A DNA stretch of 64,000 bases from Streptomyces sp. Ru71 (GCF_002920535.1 NZ_PQSS01000043.1:1-64000), one strand, 5' to 3'; positions 1 through 9,560 are shown, counted from the first letter of the stretch. Notes: a model not told the origin generated them from the sequence alone. Translations and numbers: made by a program.

Positions 1-3000
1 GAGATCGCCGTCCGGGTGCTGCGGGCGGCCCGGGAGGCGGGGCTGCGCACGGTCGCGGTGTACGCGCGGGGCGACGACGCCCATGTGGGGCTCGCCGACG
101 AGGCCGTGCCGCTCGACGGCGGCTATCTGGACGGCGACGCCCTGATCGAGGCGGCCCGGCGCACCGGCTGCGGGTTCCTCCACCCGGGCTACGGCTTCCT
201 CAGCGAGGACGCGGACTTCGCGGACCGCTGCGCCGGGGCCGGTGTCCGCTTCGTCGGGCCGAGCGCGCACACGCTGCGCGTGCTCGGCGACAAGGTGCGC
301 GCACGTGAGCTGGCCGCGCGGGCGGGGGTGAGCGTGCTGGAGGGGGCCTTCGCCCTCGACGAGGCCCGTGCGCTGCTGGCCGGCGGGCCGCTGATGGTGA
401 AGGCGGTCGGCGGGGGTGGCGGCCGTGGCATGCGGGTGGTGCGGTCGGCAGGAGAGCTCGACGAGGCGTGGGAGCGGTGCGGTTCGGAGGCGCGGCAGGC
501 CTTCGGACGGGCGGAGGTGTACGCCGAGCGGCTGCTGGAGGGCGCCCGGCACATCGAGGTGCAGATCGTCGGTGACGCCACCGGCGCGGTGACCCACCTG
601 GGAGACCGGGACTGCAGCGCCCAGCGCCGCCATCAGAAGCTGATCGAGATCGCTCCCGCACCCGAACTCGCGGACGCGGTCAGGGAGCAGCTCCACGACA
701 GCGCTCTGCGGCTGGCGCGGGCCGCGCGGGTGTCCAGCCTGACCACGGTCGAGTTCCTCGTACGGGGCGAGGAGTTCCGCTTCATCGAGGCCAACCCGCG
801 GCTCCAGGTGGAGCACACGGTCACCGAGGAGGTGACGGGCGTCGACCTGGTCGCCGTGCAGCTGCGCCTCGCGGCCGGGGACACGCTGGCCGACGTGGGG
901 CTCGCGGGTCCGCCGCCGGTGCCGCGTGGCTGCGCGGTGCAGGCGCGGGTCAACGCCGAGGTGACGGCGGGCGACGGGAGCGTGCTGCCGCAGTCGGGCC
1001 GGATCACCCGGTTCGACGTGCCCACGGGACCGGGCGTCCGGGTCGACACGGCGGTGCGGGCCGGGGTGGAGGTCGGCACGCGCTATGACACGCTGCTGGC
1101 GAAGGTGATCGCGCACACCCCGCACGGCGGTGTGGAGGCGGCCTGCGCGCGGGCCGGGCGGGCGCTGGCGGAGTTCGCCGTGGACGGCGTGCGCACCGGT
1201 ATCCCGCTGCTGCGCGAGCTGCTGGCCCTGCCGCGTTTGTGGGCACACACGGGCGTGGTCGCCGAGCACGTCCGGACCAGGGAACCCGAGGCACCCGTGG
1301 CGCTGGACGGCACGGTCACAGCGCCGATGAGCGGCACGGTCGTCTCCGTGGACGTGGCACCGGGCGATCCGGTCCGCGCGGGTCGGCAGCTGCTGGTGCT
1401 CGAAGCGATGAAGATGGAGCACGTCGTCCGGGCGCCCGCCTCCGGTGTGGTCCGGCAGCTCGACGCACGCGTGGGTGAGACGGTGACCGCGGGGGCGCTG
1501 CTCGTGGCACTGGACGAGGTGGAGGGCACCGATCAGGAGAGCACCGCCGGCGAACAGGCCGACCTGGACGCCGTCCGTGCCGACCTGGCCGAGACGGTGC
1601 GCCGGCACGCCTTCACGCTGGACGCGAACCGGCCCGAGGCCGTGGCCAAGCGGCATGCGCTCGGCCGCCGTACCGCCCGGGAGAACATCGCGGACCTGTG
1701 CGACAAGGGGTCGTTCACGGAGTTCGGCGCGCTGGCGATCGCCGCGCAGCGCCGGCGCCGGGCGCTGGACGACCTGATCCGCTCGACACCGGCGGACGGC
1801 ATGGTGACGGGCACCGGGCGGATCGACGGCAGGGCGTGTGTGGTGATGTCGTACGACTACACGGTCCTGGCCGGTACGCAGGGGCTGAACAACCACCGCA
1901 AGACCGACCGGATGCTGGAGCTGGCGGAGCAGCGGGAGCTGCCGGTGGTGCTGTTCGCGGAGGGCGGCGGGGGCCGTCCCGGGGACACGGACACGACGTC
2001 CGTGGCGGGCCTGGACATCACCACGTTCCAGCGCATGGGCCGGCTCAGCGGCCGGGTGCCGCTGGTCGGCATCGCCTCCGGCCGCTGCTTCGCCGGGAAC
2101 GCGGCGCTGCTCGGCTGCTGTGACGTCGTGATCGCCACGCCGGAGGCGAGCATCGGGATGGGCGGCCCGGCGATGATCGAGGGCGGCGGGCTCGGGGTGT
2201 ACCGGCCGGAGGAGGTGGGGCCACTGTCGGTCCAGGTCCCGAACGGTGTGGTGGACCTGGCGGTGGCGGACGAGGCGGAGGCGGTGCGGGTCGCCCGGCG
2301 CTATCTGTCGTACTTCCGGGGCCCGCTCGCCGACTGGGAGGAGCCGGACCCGCGGCTGCTGCGGCATGTCGTGCCCGAGAACCGGCGGCGGGCCTACGAC
2401 ATGCGGGCGGCCGTGCGCGCGCTGGCCGACGTGGACTCGGTGCTGGAGCTGCGGGCCGGGTTCGGAGTCGGCGTCCTGACCTGTCTGGTCCGCGTGGCGG
2501 GCCGGCCGCTCGGTCTGATCGCCAGCAATCCGGCGCACCTGGGCGGGGCCATCGACCGGGACGCCGCCGACAAGACGGCCCGTTTCCTGCAGTTGTGCGA
2601 CGCGTTCGGGCTGCCGGTGGTCTCGCTGTGCGACACGCCCGGTTTCATGGTCGGCCCGGACGCCGAACGCACCGCGACGGTACGGCACTTCGCCCGCCTC
2701 TTCGTCACCGGCGCCAACCTGCGCGTGCCGCTGGTGAGTCTGGTGCTGCGCAAGGCGTACGGGCTCGGCGCGATGGCGATGATGGGCGGCTCGACCCGTG
2801 CCCCGCTCGCCACGGCGGCCTGGCCGAGCGGCGAGTTCGGCGGCATGGGCCTGGAGGGCGCGGTCCGCCTCGGCTACCGCAAGGAGCTGGAGTCCATCGC
2901 CGACCCCGCAAAGCGGCAGGCGGCCTTCGAGGCCCGGGTCGCCGAACTGTACGAGCACGGCAAGGCGGTGAACGCGGCGGCGGCACTGGAGATCGACGCG

Positions 3001-3099
3001 GTGATCGACCCGGCGGAGTCCCGTGCGTGGATTCTGGCGGCGCTTCAGGACTGGAGCGAACCCGCCGAGCGGCGAAGGGCGTTCGTCGACACCTGGTGA
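1..3099 (+). CDS. Single-chain biotin-dependent acyl-CoA carboxylase (BC-BCCP-CT fusion), 5'-truncated
   Basis: ATP- and biotin-dependent carboxylation of an acyl-CoA by one polypeptide. The frame is open from base 1, and its first residues (EIAVRVLRAAREAG) match the biotin carboxylase N-terminus just after the usual ANRG motif, so only about ten residues lie outside the window. Order: ATP-grasp biotin carboxylase (glycine-rich GGGGGRGMR near 410-435, EANPRLQVEHTVTEEV near 785-830), a biotinyl domain with EAMKMEH (biotinylated Lys codon 1411-1413), then an AccD/PccB-type carboxyltransferase from about 1560 to the end, with SIGMGGPAM and CDTPGFMVG. Streptomyces normally uses separate AccA2 and PccB/AccB subunits; fusions of this order resemble single-chain long-chain acyl-CoA carboxylases. 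The substrate (acetyl, propionyl or longer acyl) cannot be read from the sequence. The next gene starts 110 bp downstream on the same strand. Confidence 0.9.
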   Translation, partial: EIAVRVLRAAREAGLRTVAVYARGDDAHVGLADEAVPLDGGYLDGDALIEAARRTGCGFLHPGYGFLSEDADFADRCAGAGVRFVGPSAHTLRVLGDKVRARELAARAGVSVLEGAFALDEARALLAGGPLMVKAVGGGGGRGMRVVRSAGELDEAWERCGSEARQAFGRAEVYAERLLEGARHIEVQIVGDATGAVTHLGDRDCSAQRRHQKLIEIAPAPELADAVREQLHDSALRLARAARVSSLTTVEFLVRGEEFRFIEANPRLQVEHTVTEEVTGVDLVAVQLRLAAGDTLADVGLAGPPPVPRGCAVQARVNAEVTAGDGSVLPQSGRITRFDVPTGPGVRVDTAVRAGVEVGTRYDTLLAKVIAHTPHGGVEAACARAGRALAEFAVDGVRTGIPLLRELLALPRLWAHTGVVAEHVRTREPEAPVALDGTVTAPMSGTVVSVDVAPGDPVRAGRQLLVLEAMKMEHVVRAPASGVVRQLDARVGETVTAGALLVALDEVEGTDQESTAGEQADLDAVRADLAETVRRHAFTLDANRPEAVAKRHALGRRTARENIADLCDKGSFTEFGALAIAAQRRRRALDDLIRSTPADGMVTGTGRIDGRACVVMSYDYTVLAGTQGLNNHRKTDRMLELAEQRELPVVLFAEGGGGRPGDTDTTSVAGLDITTFQRMGRLSGRVPLVGIASGRCFAGNAALLGCCDVVIATPEASIGMGGPAMIEGGGLGVYRPEEVGPLSVQVPNGVVDLAVADEAEAVRVARRYLSYFRGPLADWEEPDPRLLRHVVPENRRRAYDMRAAVRALADVDSVLELRAGFGVGVLTCLVRVAGRPLGLIASNPAHLGGAIDRDAADKTARFLQLCDAFGLPVVSLCDTPGFMVGPDAERTATVRHFARLFVTGANLRVPLVSLVLRKAYGLGAMAMMGGSTRAPLATAAWPSGEFGGMGLEGAVRLGYRKELESIADPAKRQAAFEARVAELYEHGKAVNAAAALEIDAVIDPAESRAWILAALQDWSEPAERRRAFVDTW

Positions 3100-3209
3100 G
3101 ACGACCGGGGCGCAACTCGTCAGTACCGTTGACGCCCTCCTCCCCCACCTCTACCGTCTGGTCGACCTTCCGTACGCCGTTCGTGATGTCGAACAACCGT
3201 GGAGGACCC

Positions 3210-5996
3210 ATGGCCCCGCCCCTCACCCGGCGGACCCTGCTGCGCACCGCCGTTCTCGCCGCGTCCGTGTCCGGCCTGGCGGCCGGGACGACCGGTGCGG
3301 CGGGGGCGGCCCCGCTGCCCGCCCCCGGCACCTGGAAGCTGCACCCCTTCGGGCTCGACGAGGTCGCCCTCGGCCCCGGACTCTTCGCGGACAAGCGGGC
3401 GTTGATGCTGGCGCACGCCCGCGGTTACGACGTCAACCGGCTGCTGCAGGTGTTCCGGGCGAACGCCGGTCTGTCCACCCTCGGCGCGGTCGCGCCCGGC
3501 GGATGGGAGGGCCTGGACGGGGAGGCCAACGGCAATCTGCGCGGGCACTACACCGGGCACTTCCTGACCATGCTGTCCCAGGCGTACGCGAGCACCGGCG
3601 AGCAGGTGTTCGCGGAGAAGATCCGCGCCATGGTCGGCGCACTGACCGAGGTGCGCGAGGCGCTGCGGCACGACCCGGCCGTGCTGAGCGTCGAGGGCAG
3701 GTTCGGGCCGGCCGCCGAGAACGTCCGCGGCTCCTACCGGTACGTCGACCTGCCGCCGCAGCTCCTGGGCGGCGCCGCCGAACTCACCCTGGCCGCCTGG
3801 GTGAAGCCCACGCACGACGCCGCCTGGGCCCGCGTCCTCGACTGCGGCGACGACACCACCCGCTATCTGTACCTGGCCGCACGCAACGCGAGCGGAGTGC
3901 CCCGGTTCGCCATCACCACCGGCGGGCCGGGCGGTGAGCAGGGGCTGAACGGCACGGCCGCGCTGCCGCTGGACCAGTGGAGCCATCTGGCCGTCACCCT
4001 CGGCGCGGGCACCGGAACGCTGTACGTCAACGGCACGGCCGTGGCCCGGAGCACGGCCATGACCCTCACCCCGGCCGCCCTCGGCACGCTCGCCCACCAC
4101 TGGCTCGGCCGCTCCGCCTTCGCCGCCGACCCCGTGTTCGCCGGCGCCTTCGGCGGCTTCGACGTGTGGTCGCGGGCGCTCGGCCCGGCCGAGATCGCCG
4201 CCCTGCAAGGCCGCCGGGGCTCCGGCGACCTCGTCTCGTACGCCTTCGACGAGCAGGAGGGCGGGACCTTCGCCGACGCCTCCGGGCGCGGGCTCACCGC
4301 GACCCTGCGGCGCACCTGGGGCGGGCCCAGTCACCCCGGGTTCCTCGCCGCGTACCCGGAGACCCAGTTCATCCAGCTGGAGTCGATGACCGGCAGCGAC
4401 TACACCAAGGTGTGGGCGCCCTACTACACCGCGCACAAGATCCTGCGCGGGCTGATCGACGCGCACCTCGCCACCGGCGACGCCCGCGCGCTCGACCTCG
4501 CGGCGGGGATGGGCGACTGGATGCACAGCCGCCTGTCGAAGCTGCCCGCCGCCACGCTCCAGCGGATGTGGGGGATCTTCTCCAGCGGCGAGTTCGGCGG
4601 CATCGTCGAGGCGATCTGCGATCTGCACGCGCTCACCGGCCGCTCCCAGCACCTGGCGCTGGCCGAGCTGTTCGACCTGGACCGGCTCATCGACGCGTGC
4701 GCCGCCGGCACCGACGTCCTCGCCGGGCTGCACGCCAACCAGCACATCCCGATCTTCACCGGGTACCTCGGGCTGTACGACGCGACCGGCGAGGAGCGCT
4801 ACCTCCAGGCCGCGCGGAACTTCTGGCACATGGTCGTACCGCACCGCATGTACGCGATCGGCGGCACCAGCACCGGCGAGTTCTTCAAGGAACGGGACGT
4901 CATCGCGGGCACGATCGCCGCCACCACCGCCGAGACGTGCTGCGCGTACAACATGCTCAAGCTCAGCCGGGCACTCTTCCTGCACGATCAGGACCCGGCC
5001 TACATGGACTACTACGAGCGGGCGCTGTACAACCAGGTGCTCGGCTCCAAGCAGGACAAGCCGGACGCCGAGAAGCCGCTCGTCACCTACTTCATCGGCC
5101 TGACACCCGGTCATGTGCGGGACTACACGCCCAAGCAGGGCACCACCTGCTGCGAGGGCACCGGCATGGAGAGCGCCACCAAGTACCAGGACTCGGTGTA
5201 CTTCGCGCAGGCCGACGGCAGCGCCCTGTACGTCAACCTCTACAGCCCGTCCACGCTGACCTGGCGGGAACACGGTGTGACGGTCACTCAGGAGACCGGC
5301 TTCCCGAGCGAGCAGGGCAGCACGCTGACCGTGCGCGGCGCCACCGCCGCCTTCACACTGCGGCTGCGGGTGCCGGCGTGGGCGACAGCCGGTTTCCGGG
5401 TGACGGTCAACGGGCGCCCGGTGGGCGGCACTCCGGTCCCGGGCAGCTACTTCCCCGTCGAGCGGACCTGGCGGGACGGGGACGTCGTCCGGGTGGTGAT
5501 GCCGTTCCGGCTGCGGGTGGAGAAGGCGCTCGACGACCCGGTCCTCCAAGCGCTCTTCCTCGGCCCGGTCAACCTCGTCGCCCGTCACCCGGCCACGACG
5601 TACCTGGAGTTCGGGCTGTACCGCAACGCCGCCCTGTCCGGGGACCTGCTGCCCACGCTCACGCCCGTGCCCGGCAAGCCCCTGCACTTCACCCTGGACG
5701 GGATCGAGTTCGCTCCCTTCCACGAGGGCACCGAGGACCCGACGCACGCCTACGTCCGGCGCGTCGAGCCCCGGGTGGTGTTCGGCGGAGCCGACTCGGG
5801 CGTGGCCAACCCCGCGCGGCCGGACGGCGCCACACTGCTCGACGAGGTGTGGGCCGGGGCGCCGTTCGCCGGGAAGGGGGCGCTGGTGGCCCGGGTGCGT
5901 GCCGTGGTCGAGGCATGGGTGGCCGACGGGTTGCTCGGCCCGGCCGACGGCGAGGCGGTGGTACGGACGGCGCGGTCGGCGACGTACGTGCGCTGA
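3210..5996 (+). CDS. Tat-secreted GH127 (DUF1680) glycoside hydrolase with inserted LamG domain
   Basis: Extracellular hydrolase, by family a beta-L-arabinofuranosidase or related enzyme acting on plant arabinose-containing glycans. ATG 3210 is preceded by GGAGG at 3201-3205. The N-terminus LTRRTLLRTAVLAASV is a twin-arginine signal, followed by an Ala-rich stretch to about residue 35. The GH127 start (LHPFGLDEVALGPGLF, VNRLLQVFRANAGLS) is followed by a concanavalin/LamG-like beta-sandwich at about residues 163-335 (ELTLAAWVKP, DQWSHLAVTLG, FDVWSRAL), after which GH127 resumes (HPGFLAAYPE, VWAPYYTAHKILRGL). The metal/nucleophile set of the family is present: E575 and C577 (ETC) and C647-C648 (TTCCEGTGMES). 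At 928 aa it exceeds the usual 600-800 because of the insertion. The LamG module probably helps substrate binding; that is inference. Confidence 0.88.
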   Translation: MAPPLTRRTLLRTAVLAASVSGLAAGTTGAAGAAPLPAPGTWKLHPFGLDEVALGPGLFADKRALMLAHARGYDVNRLLQVFRANAGLSTLGAVAPGGWEGLDGEANGNLRGHYTGHFLTMLSQAYASTGEQVFAEKIRAMVGALTEVREALRHDPAVLSVEGRFGPAAENVRGSYRYVDLPPQLLGGAAELTLAAWVKPTHDAAWARVLDCGDDTTRYLYLAARNASGVPRFAITTGGPGGEQGLNGTAALPLDQWSHLAVTLGAGTGTLYVNGTAVARSTAMTLTPAALGTLAHHWLGRSAFAADPVFAGAFGGFDVWSRALGPAEIAALQGRRGSGDLVSYAFDEQEGGTFADASGRGLTATLRRTWGGPSHPGFLAAYPETQFIQLESMTGSDYTKVWAPYYTAHKILRGLIDAHLATGDARALDLAAGMGDWMHSRLSKLPAATLQRMWGIFSSGEFGGIVEAICDLHALTGRSQHLALAELFDLDRLIDACAAGTDVLAGLHANQHIPIFTGYLGLYDATGEERYLQAARNFWHMVVPHRMYAIGGTSTGEFFKERDVIAGTIAATTAETCCAYNMLKLSRALFLHDQDPAYMDYYERALYNQVLGSKQDKPDAEKPLVTYFIGLTPGHVRDYTPKQGTTCCEGTGMESATKYQDSVYFAQADGSALYVNLYSPSTLTWREHGVTVTQETGFPSEQGSTLTVRGATAAFTLRLRVPAWATAGFRVTVNGRPVGGTPVPGSYFPVERTWRDGDVVRVVMPFRLRVEKALDDPVLQALFLGPVNLVARHPATTYLEFGLYRNAALSGDLLPTLTPVPGKPLHFTLDGIEFAPFHEGTEDPTHAYVRRVEPRVVFGGADSGVANPARPDGATLLDEVWAGAPFAGKGALVARVRAVVEAWVADGLLGPADGEAVVRTARSATYVR

Positions 5997-6005
5997 CGGC
6001 GCCGG

Positions 6006-6806
6006 CTACGAGCGGCGGCGGGGCTTGCCTCCGCCGCCGCGCCGGCCGCCCGACTTGGCGCCCGCGCCCCGGGAGCCGGCCGCGCGCGAGCTGCCGCTCC
6101 GGGCAGCACCCCCGCCCTTGCGCTCACCGCTCCCGGCGGTCTTGCGCCGCTCCCGCTTCTCCGCGCCCTGCTGCGCCGCCTGCTGGGTCCGGCCGCGCCC
6201 CCGGGTGCTGTTGACCGTGCGGCCCCGGACGATGCCGATGAACTCCTCCACCAGGTCGGTGGTGGCCTCCTCCGGCCAGCACAGTCCGATGCCGGACTGC
6301 GGCGCGTCGGTGACCGGCCGGTAGGTGAGGTCCCGGCGGTGGTACAGCCGGGCCAGTGACTGCGGCACGATCAGCACGCCGATCCCGGCCGCGACCAGCT
6401 CGATCGCGTCCTCGGTGGTCTCCGGGCGCTGGAAGGCCGGCTCCCCGGGCGGCGCGTCCTGCCAGCCGAGGACGTCGTCGAGGGGGTGCAGCACGACCTC
6501 GTCGGCGAGATCACCGAGGGTGACCTCGTCGGCCGCGGTCACCACATGGTCCTTGGGGACGACCACGACCGTCGTCTCCGTGTAGAGCGGGATCGCGCTG
6601 AAGAAGGTCCGGTCCACCGGCAGCCGCAGCAGGCCGATGTCGGCGGACTGCCCGCGCAGCAGGTCGGACGCCTCGGCGGCCGGGACCTGCAGGAGGGTGA
6701 GGGGGACGTCGGGCAGGCGCTCGTTCCACACCCGCGCCCACTTGGCGGGCGTCACGCCGGGGACGTACGCGAGCCGGAACGAGGGGGAGTCTTCGGTGCC
6801 TGTCAC
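6006..6806 (-). CDS. LysR effector-binding-domain protein lacking the HTH, with basic RGS-rich tail
   Basis: Residues about 8-190 are a LysR-type periplasmic-binding-like regulatory domain: FRLAYVPGVTPAKWARVW, SADIGLLRLPVDR, VVVVPKDHVVT, ELVAAGIGVLIVPQSLARL, then EEFIGIVRGR at the end of the fold. The winged-helix DNA-binding domain that should precede it is absent, and no in-frame upstream extension could supply it because the ATG is 59 bp from the divergent neighbour. Instead the C-terminal 70 residues are low-complexity and very basic (Arg/Gly/Ser/Lys/Ala), ending GGKPRRRS. It is divergent from the DUF5997 gene. It may bind a small molecule and act on a partner or nucleic acid through the tail; no function is demonstrable from sequence. 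Confidence 0.8.
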   Translation of the reverse strand: MTGTEDSPSFRLAYVPGVTPAKWARVWNERLPDVPLTLLQVPAAEASDLLRGQSADIGLLRLPVDRTFFSAIPLYTETTVVVVPKDHVVTAADEVTLGDLADEVVLHPLDDVLGWQDAPPGEPAFQRPETTEDAIELVAAGIGVLIVPQSLARLYHRRDLTYRPVTDAPQSGIGLCWPEEATTDLVEEFIGIVRGRTVNSTRGRGRTQQAAQQGAEKRERRKTAGSGERKGGGAARSGSSRAAGSRGAGAKSGGRRGGGGKPRRRS

Positions 6807-6865
6807 GCCCGCAAGGCTACCGGCTGTGGTCGGAGGTCTCCGCCCGGGCGGATAGTCTGGACTGC

Positions 6866-7252
6866 ATGAAGTCGCAGCAGAACGCCCAGACGATGAAGCC
6901 GGCCACGGCGGCGAAGAAGCTGGGTGTGTACCTCCCCGCCACCCCCAAGGAGTTCCAGGAGGGTGCCGTCTCGCGTGCCGAGCTCGACGAGCTCCAGGCC
7001 AACCCGCCCCAGTGGCTGCGCGAGCTGCGACAGAACGGCCCGCACCCGCGCCCCGTGGTCGCGGCCAAGCTGGGCGTGTCCAACGCGGGGCTGGCCCGCG
7101 CCGGGATCACCGAGGCCCTCACCACCGAGCAGATCGAGGCGCTCAAGCAGGAGATGCCCGAGTGGCTGGTGAAGGAGCGCGCCACCCAGGCCGAGGTGCG
7201 CAAGGAGGCGGCCCGCCTGAAGCAGCGGGACGCGGAGCGCAACCAGGCGTAG
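6866..7252 (+). CDS. DUF5997 family protein
   Basis: 128-aa soluble, charged protein. The central part (PAATAKKLGVYLP-like start, GAVSRAELDELQANPPQWL, AKLGVSNAGLARAGIT, LTTEQIEAL) matches my recollection of the actinobacterial DUF5997 family, whose function is unknown. The C-terminus is helical and rich in Lys/Arg/Glu. ATG 6866 lies 7 nt after a -10-like TAGTCT (6853-6858) and has no Shine-Dalgarno sequence, so the mRNA is probably leaderless. It is divergent from the effector-only LysR protein, and the two probably share the 59-bp promoter region. Confidence 0.82.
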   Translation: MKSQQNAQTMKPATAAKKLGVYLPATPKEFQEGAVSRAELDELQANPPQWLRELRQNGPHPRPVVAAKLGVSNAGLARAGITEALTTEQIEALKQEMPEWLVKERATQAEVRKEAARLKQRDAERNQA

Positions 7253-7300
7253 CCGCAAAATGCGGTGCGGGGCCCCGCGGGGCGCTGCGATCATGCCGCA

Positions 7301-9472
7301 ATGCGTGACACCCTCGAACAGCTGGTCGTACGGCACACCCACCGCATCCCCTCCCCCGCCGGACCGGCGGGGTCGGGCGAGGTCGCGGCGCGGCAGTTCG
7401 ACGCCGCGCTGATGTCGGTGGGGTTCAAGCTCTCCGGGCAGGCGCTGGAGCACCTGTCGTCGCTGTCCGGAGCCACGGTCGCCGGCACCGCCCGCCGGGT
7501 GCTGAGCACCGTCCGGGAGATGGTCGGCGACCACGTCCGGCACAACGTCTACTTCGTCGACTTCCCGGCGAACGTCCCCGACACCCTCGACTTCTGGATG
7601 CGCTGCATCGCCGAGGCGCTCGCCGACGACGCCTCGCGCGCGAGCACGCTGCAGCAGCTCAGCCACGGCGTGGTGGACCTGCTCACCCTGCCGTCCTACG
7701 GCCGCTACCCGCACGCCTACGCCGAGATGCTCGCCGCGCACGACGAACTGATCCCGGCGGCCGGCGACCGCCTCACCGTGCTGCACCTCGGCGGCCCGCT
7801 CCAGGACGAGGTCACCGGCCTGTACCTGGCGCTGGCCGGCAGCAGCACCCCGCTGGGCGAGGACGGGCTGCGCGACCTGGAGATCCTGGCCGGGCACTGC
7901 GTGGCCGGGCCGCAGCCGGAGACGATCCCGGTGCGGGAGAACCGGGCGGTGGTGAACCGGGCCCGGCTGGTGGCGGGCGCCGGCCTGCTGCTGGACACGG
8001 TCACGGACGTGCTCCGGCTGGCCTGCGCCCTGTCCGGCGGCGATGTGACCCTGACGGAGCCGACCCGGTTCCGGACGCTGCCGCGGCCGGTGCGCCGCGC
8101 GCTGCTCGCGGGCCTCGACGCGGTCGTGGCCGCCTCCCCGGCCAAGCTCGCCGACGTCACCGCGCACCGGGAGGCGTTCAAGCGGCTCGGTGAGCGCCTG
8201 CACCCGCACGAGTATCCGCACTGGCCGCACGCCGCCGACGTGTTCGCGGTCGCCCGTGGGGAGAAGGAGGCGCGCTCCTTCGACAGCCGGGTCGAGGAGC
8301 TGCTGGCGATGCACGACGTGACGGGTGCGGTGAACTTGCTGTCCGCCGCGCCGGGCAAGCTGTTCCGCTCGCTGGACCGGCTGCTGCGCATGGCGCTCAC
8401 CCAGGACGAGCGGGACACGATCGCCGAGACGGCCGGGCAGGTCGCCGGCGAGGTCTCCGGCCGCGTGCTGCTGTCGGTCGCCGAGCATCTGCGCAACCGC
8501 GCCTGGGCGACCGGTGAGCGCCGGGTGTTCGTGGGCCGCACGGGCCGCGCCTGGGTCACCGAGGACACGCGCCCGCCGGTGCTGCCGCCGGAGCGCGAGC
8601 GGCTGATCGCCGTCGTCGACGCGGAGATGCGCCGCCGGCTGCCGGACACGGCGCACGTCCTGGTCGACCCGGATGTGCTGGACGTGGCGCTTCCGCTCAG
8701 CGGCAGGGCGACCACGGCCGGCCTGGGCGTGCTGCCGCGCGGCTCCCTCTCCCCCGTCGACGGCGAGCTGCTGCGCTTCTTCGTGTACTGGAAGGAGCAC
8801 GCTCACACCACCGACTACGACCTGTCGGCGCTGCTGCTCGACGCCGACTACCGGACGGTGACCTGGCTGTCGTACACGGCCCTGTCCGACGTCGAGGGCG
8901 AGCACTCCGGTGACATCACCGCAGCTCCCCAGGGTGCCTCGGAGTTCATCAACCTGCGGCTCGGCGCCGTGCGCGGCACGTACATCGTCCCGCAGGTCAA
9001 CATCTTCTCCGGGGAGGGCTTCGAGGAGGTCGAGGAGTCCTTCTTCGGGTTCATGCTGCGCGAGGCGGAGAAGGCGGGCCGGCCGTTCGAGCCGCGCACG
9101 GTGCGGATGAAGTCGGACCTGCGCGGCCCGGGCCGGGTGGCGCTGCCGCTGGCGTTCCTGCGGGGCGACGACGGCCGGTGGCGTGCCAAGTGGCTGCACC
9201 TGTACCTCAAGGGCCACCCGTCGGCCAACCGCGTCGAGGGCAACCGGGTGTCGGTGGCGACCCTGCTGCGCGGCGTCGTCGAGCGGGAGTACCTCACCGT
9301 GGGCTATCTGACCGATCTGCTGGCCGGCCGGGGTACGACCGTGACCCGCTGGGACGGCACGTCCGTGCCGGACGGCCCGGTCACCTACATCGGTCTGGAG
9401 CGGCCCGACGGCCTGCACCCGGACTCCCGGATCGTCACGCCGGAAAATCTGCGCGACCTGATCCCGGCGTGA
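7301..9472 (+). CDS. Large protein with C-terminal TerD-like domain
   Basis: 723-aa protein starting MRDTLEQLVVRH; the region from about residue 480 reads as a TerD-type fold: LLRFFVYWKEH, TTDYDLSALLLDADY, VTWLSYTAL, GEHSGDITAAPQGASEFINLRL and a following segment that packs as VPQVNIFSG and EGFEEVEESFFGF. The first 450 residues are helical, rich in Leu/Arg/Glu, and match no domain I can name. TerD proteins bind calcium and occur in tellurite-resistance and related stress modules, but here there is no terABC neighbour. ATG 7301 has no clear Shine-Dalgarno sequence. The gene ends before a strong hairpin at 9561. The TerD assignment is by motif reading only. Confidence 0.7.
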   Translation: MRDTLEQLVVRHTHRIPSPAGPAGSGEVAARQFDAALMSVGFKLSGQALEHLSSLSGATVAGTARRVLSTVREMVGDHVRHNVYFVDFPANVPDTLDFWMRCIAEALADDASRASTLQQLSHGVVDLLTLPSYGRYPHAYAEMLAAHDELIPAAGDRLTVLHLGGPLQDEVTGLYLALAGSSTPLGEDGLRDLEILAGHCVAGPQPETIPVRENRAVVNRARLVAGAGLLLDTVTDVLRLACALSGGDVTLTEPTRFRTLPRPVRRALLAGLDAVVAASPAKLADVTAHREAFKRLGERLHPHEYPHWPHAADVFAVARGEKEARSFDSRVEELLAMHDVTGAVNLLSAAPGKLFRSLDRLLRMALTQDERDTIAETAGQVAGEVSGRVLLSVAEHLRNRAWATGERRVFVGRTGRAWVTEDTRPPVLPPERERLIAVVDAEMRRRLPDTAHVLVDPDVLDVALPLSGRATTAGLGVLPRGSLSPVDGELLRFFVYWKEHAHTTDYDLSALLLDADYRTVTWLSYTALSDVEGEHSGDITAAPQGASEFINLRLGAVRGTYIVPQVNIFSGEGFEEVEESFFGFMLREAEKAGRPFEPRTVRMKSDLRGPGRVALPLAFLRGDDGRWRAKWLHLYLKGHPSANRVEGNRVSVATLLRGVVEREYLTVGYLTDLLAGRGTTVTRWDGTSVPDGPVTYIGLERPDGLHPDSRIVTPENLRDLIPA

Positions 9473-9560
9473 CTGCTACCTTTGGCGGCGGCGAGGCCAT
9501 GCAGGGGCTTCCTTCTCACACTCCTTGAACTAGCCCTTGCGCTCTCCTCGCCCTCGACGC

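Noticed and set aside
3120..5747. Minus-strand open frame antisense to the GH127 gene
   Set aside because: No domain and no start signals; GH127 has a Tat signal, Shine-Dalgarno sequence and active-site residues on the other strand.
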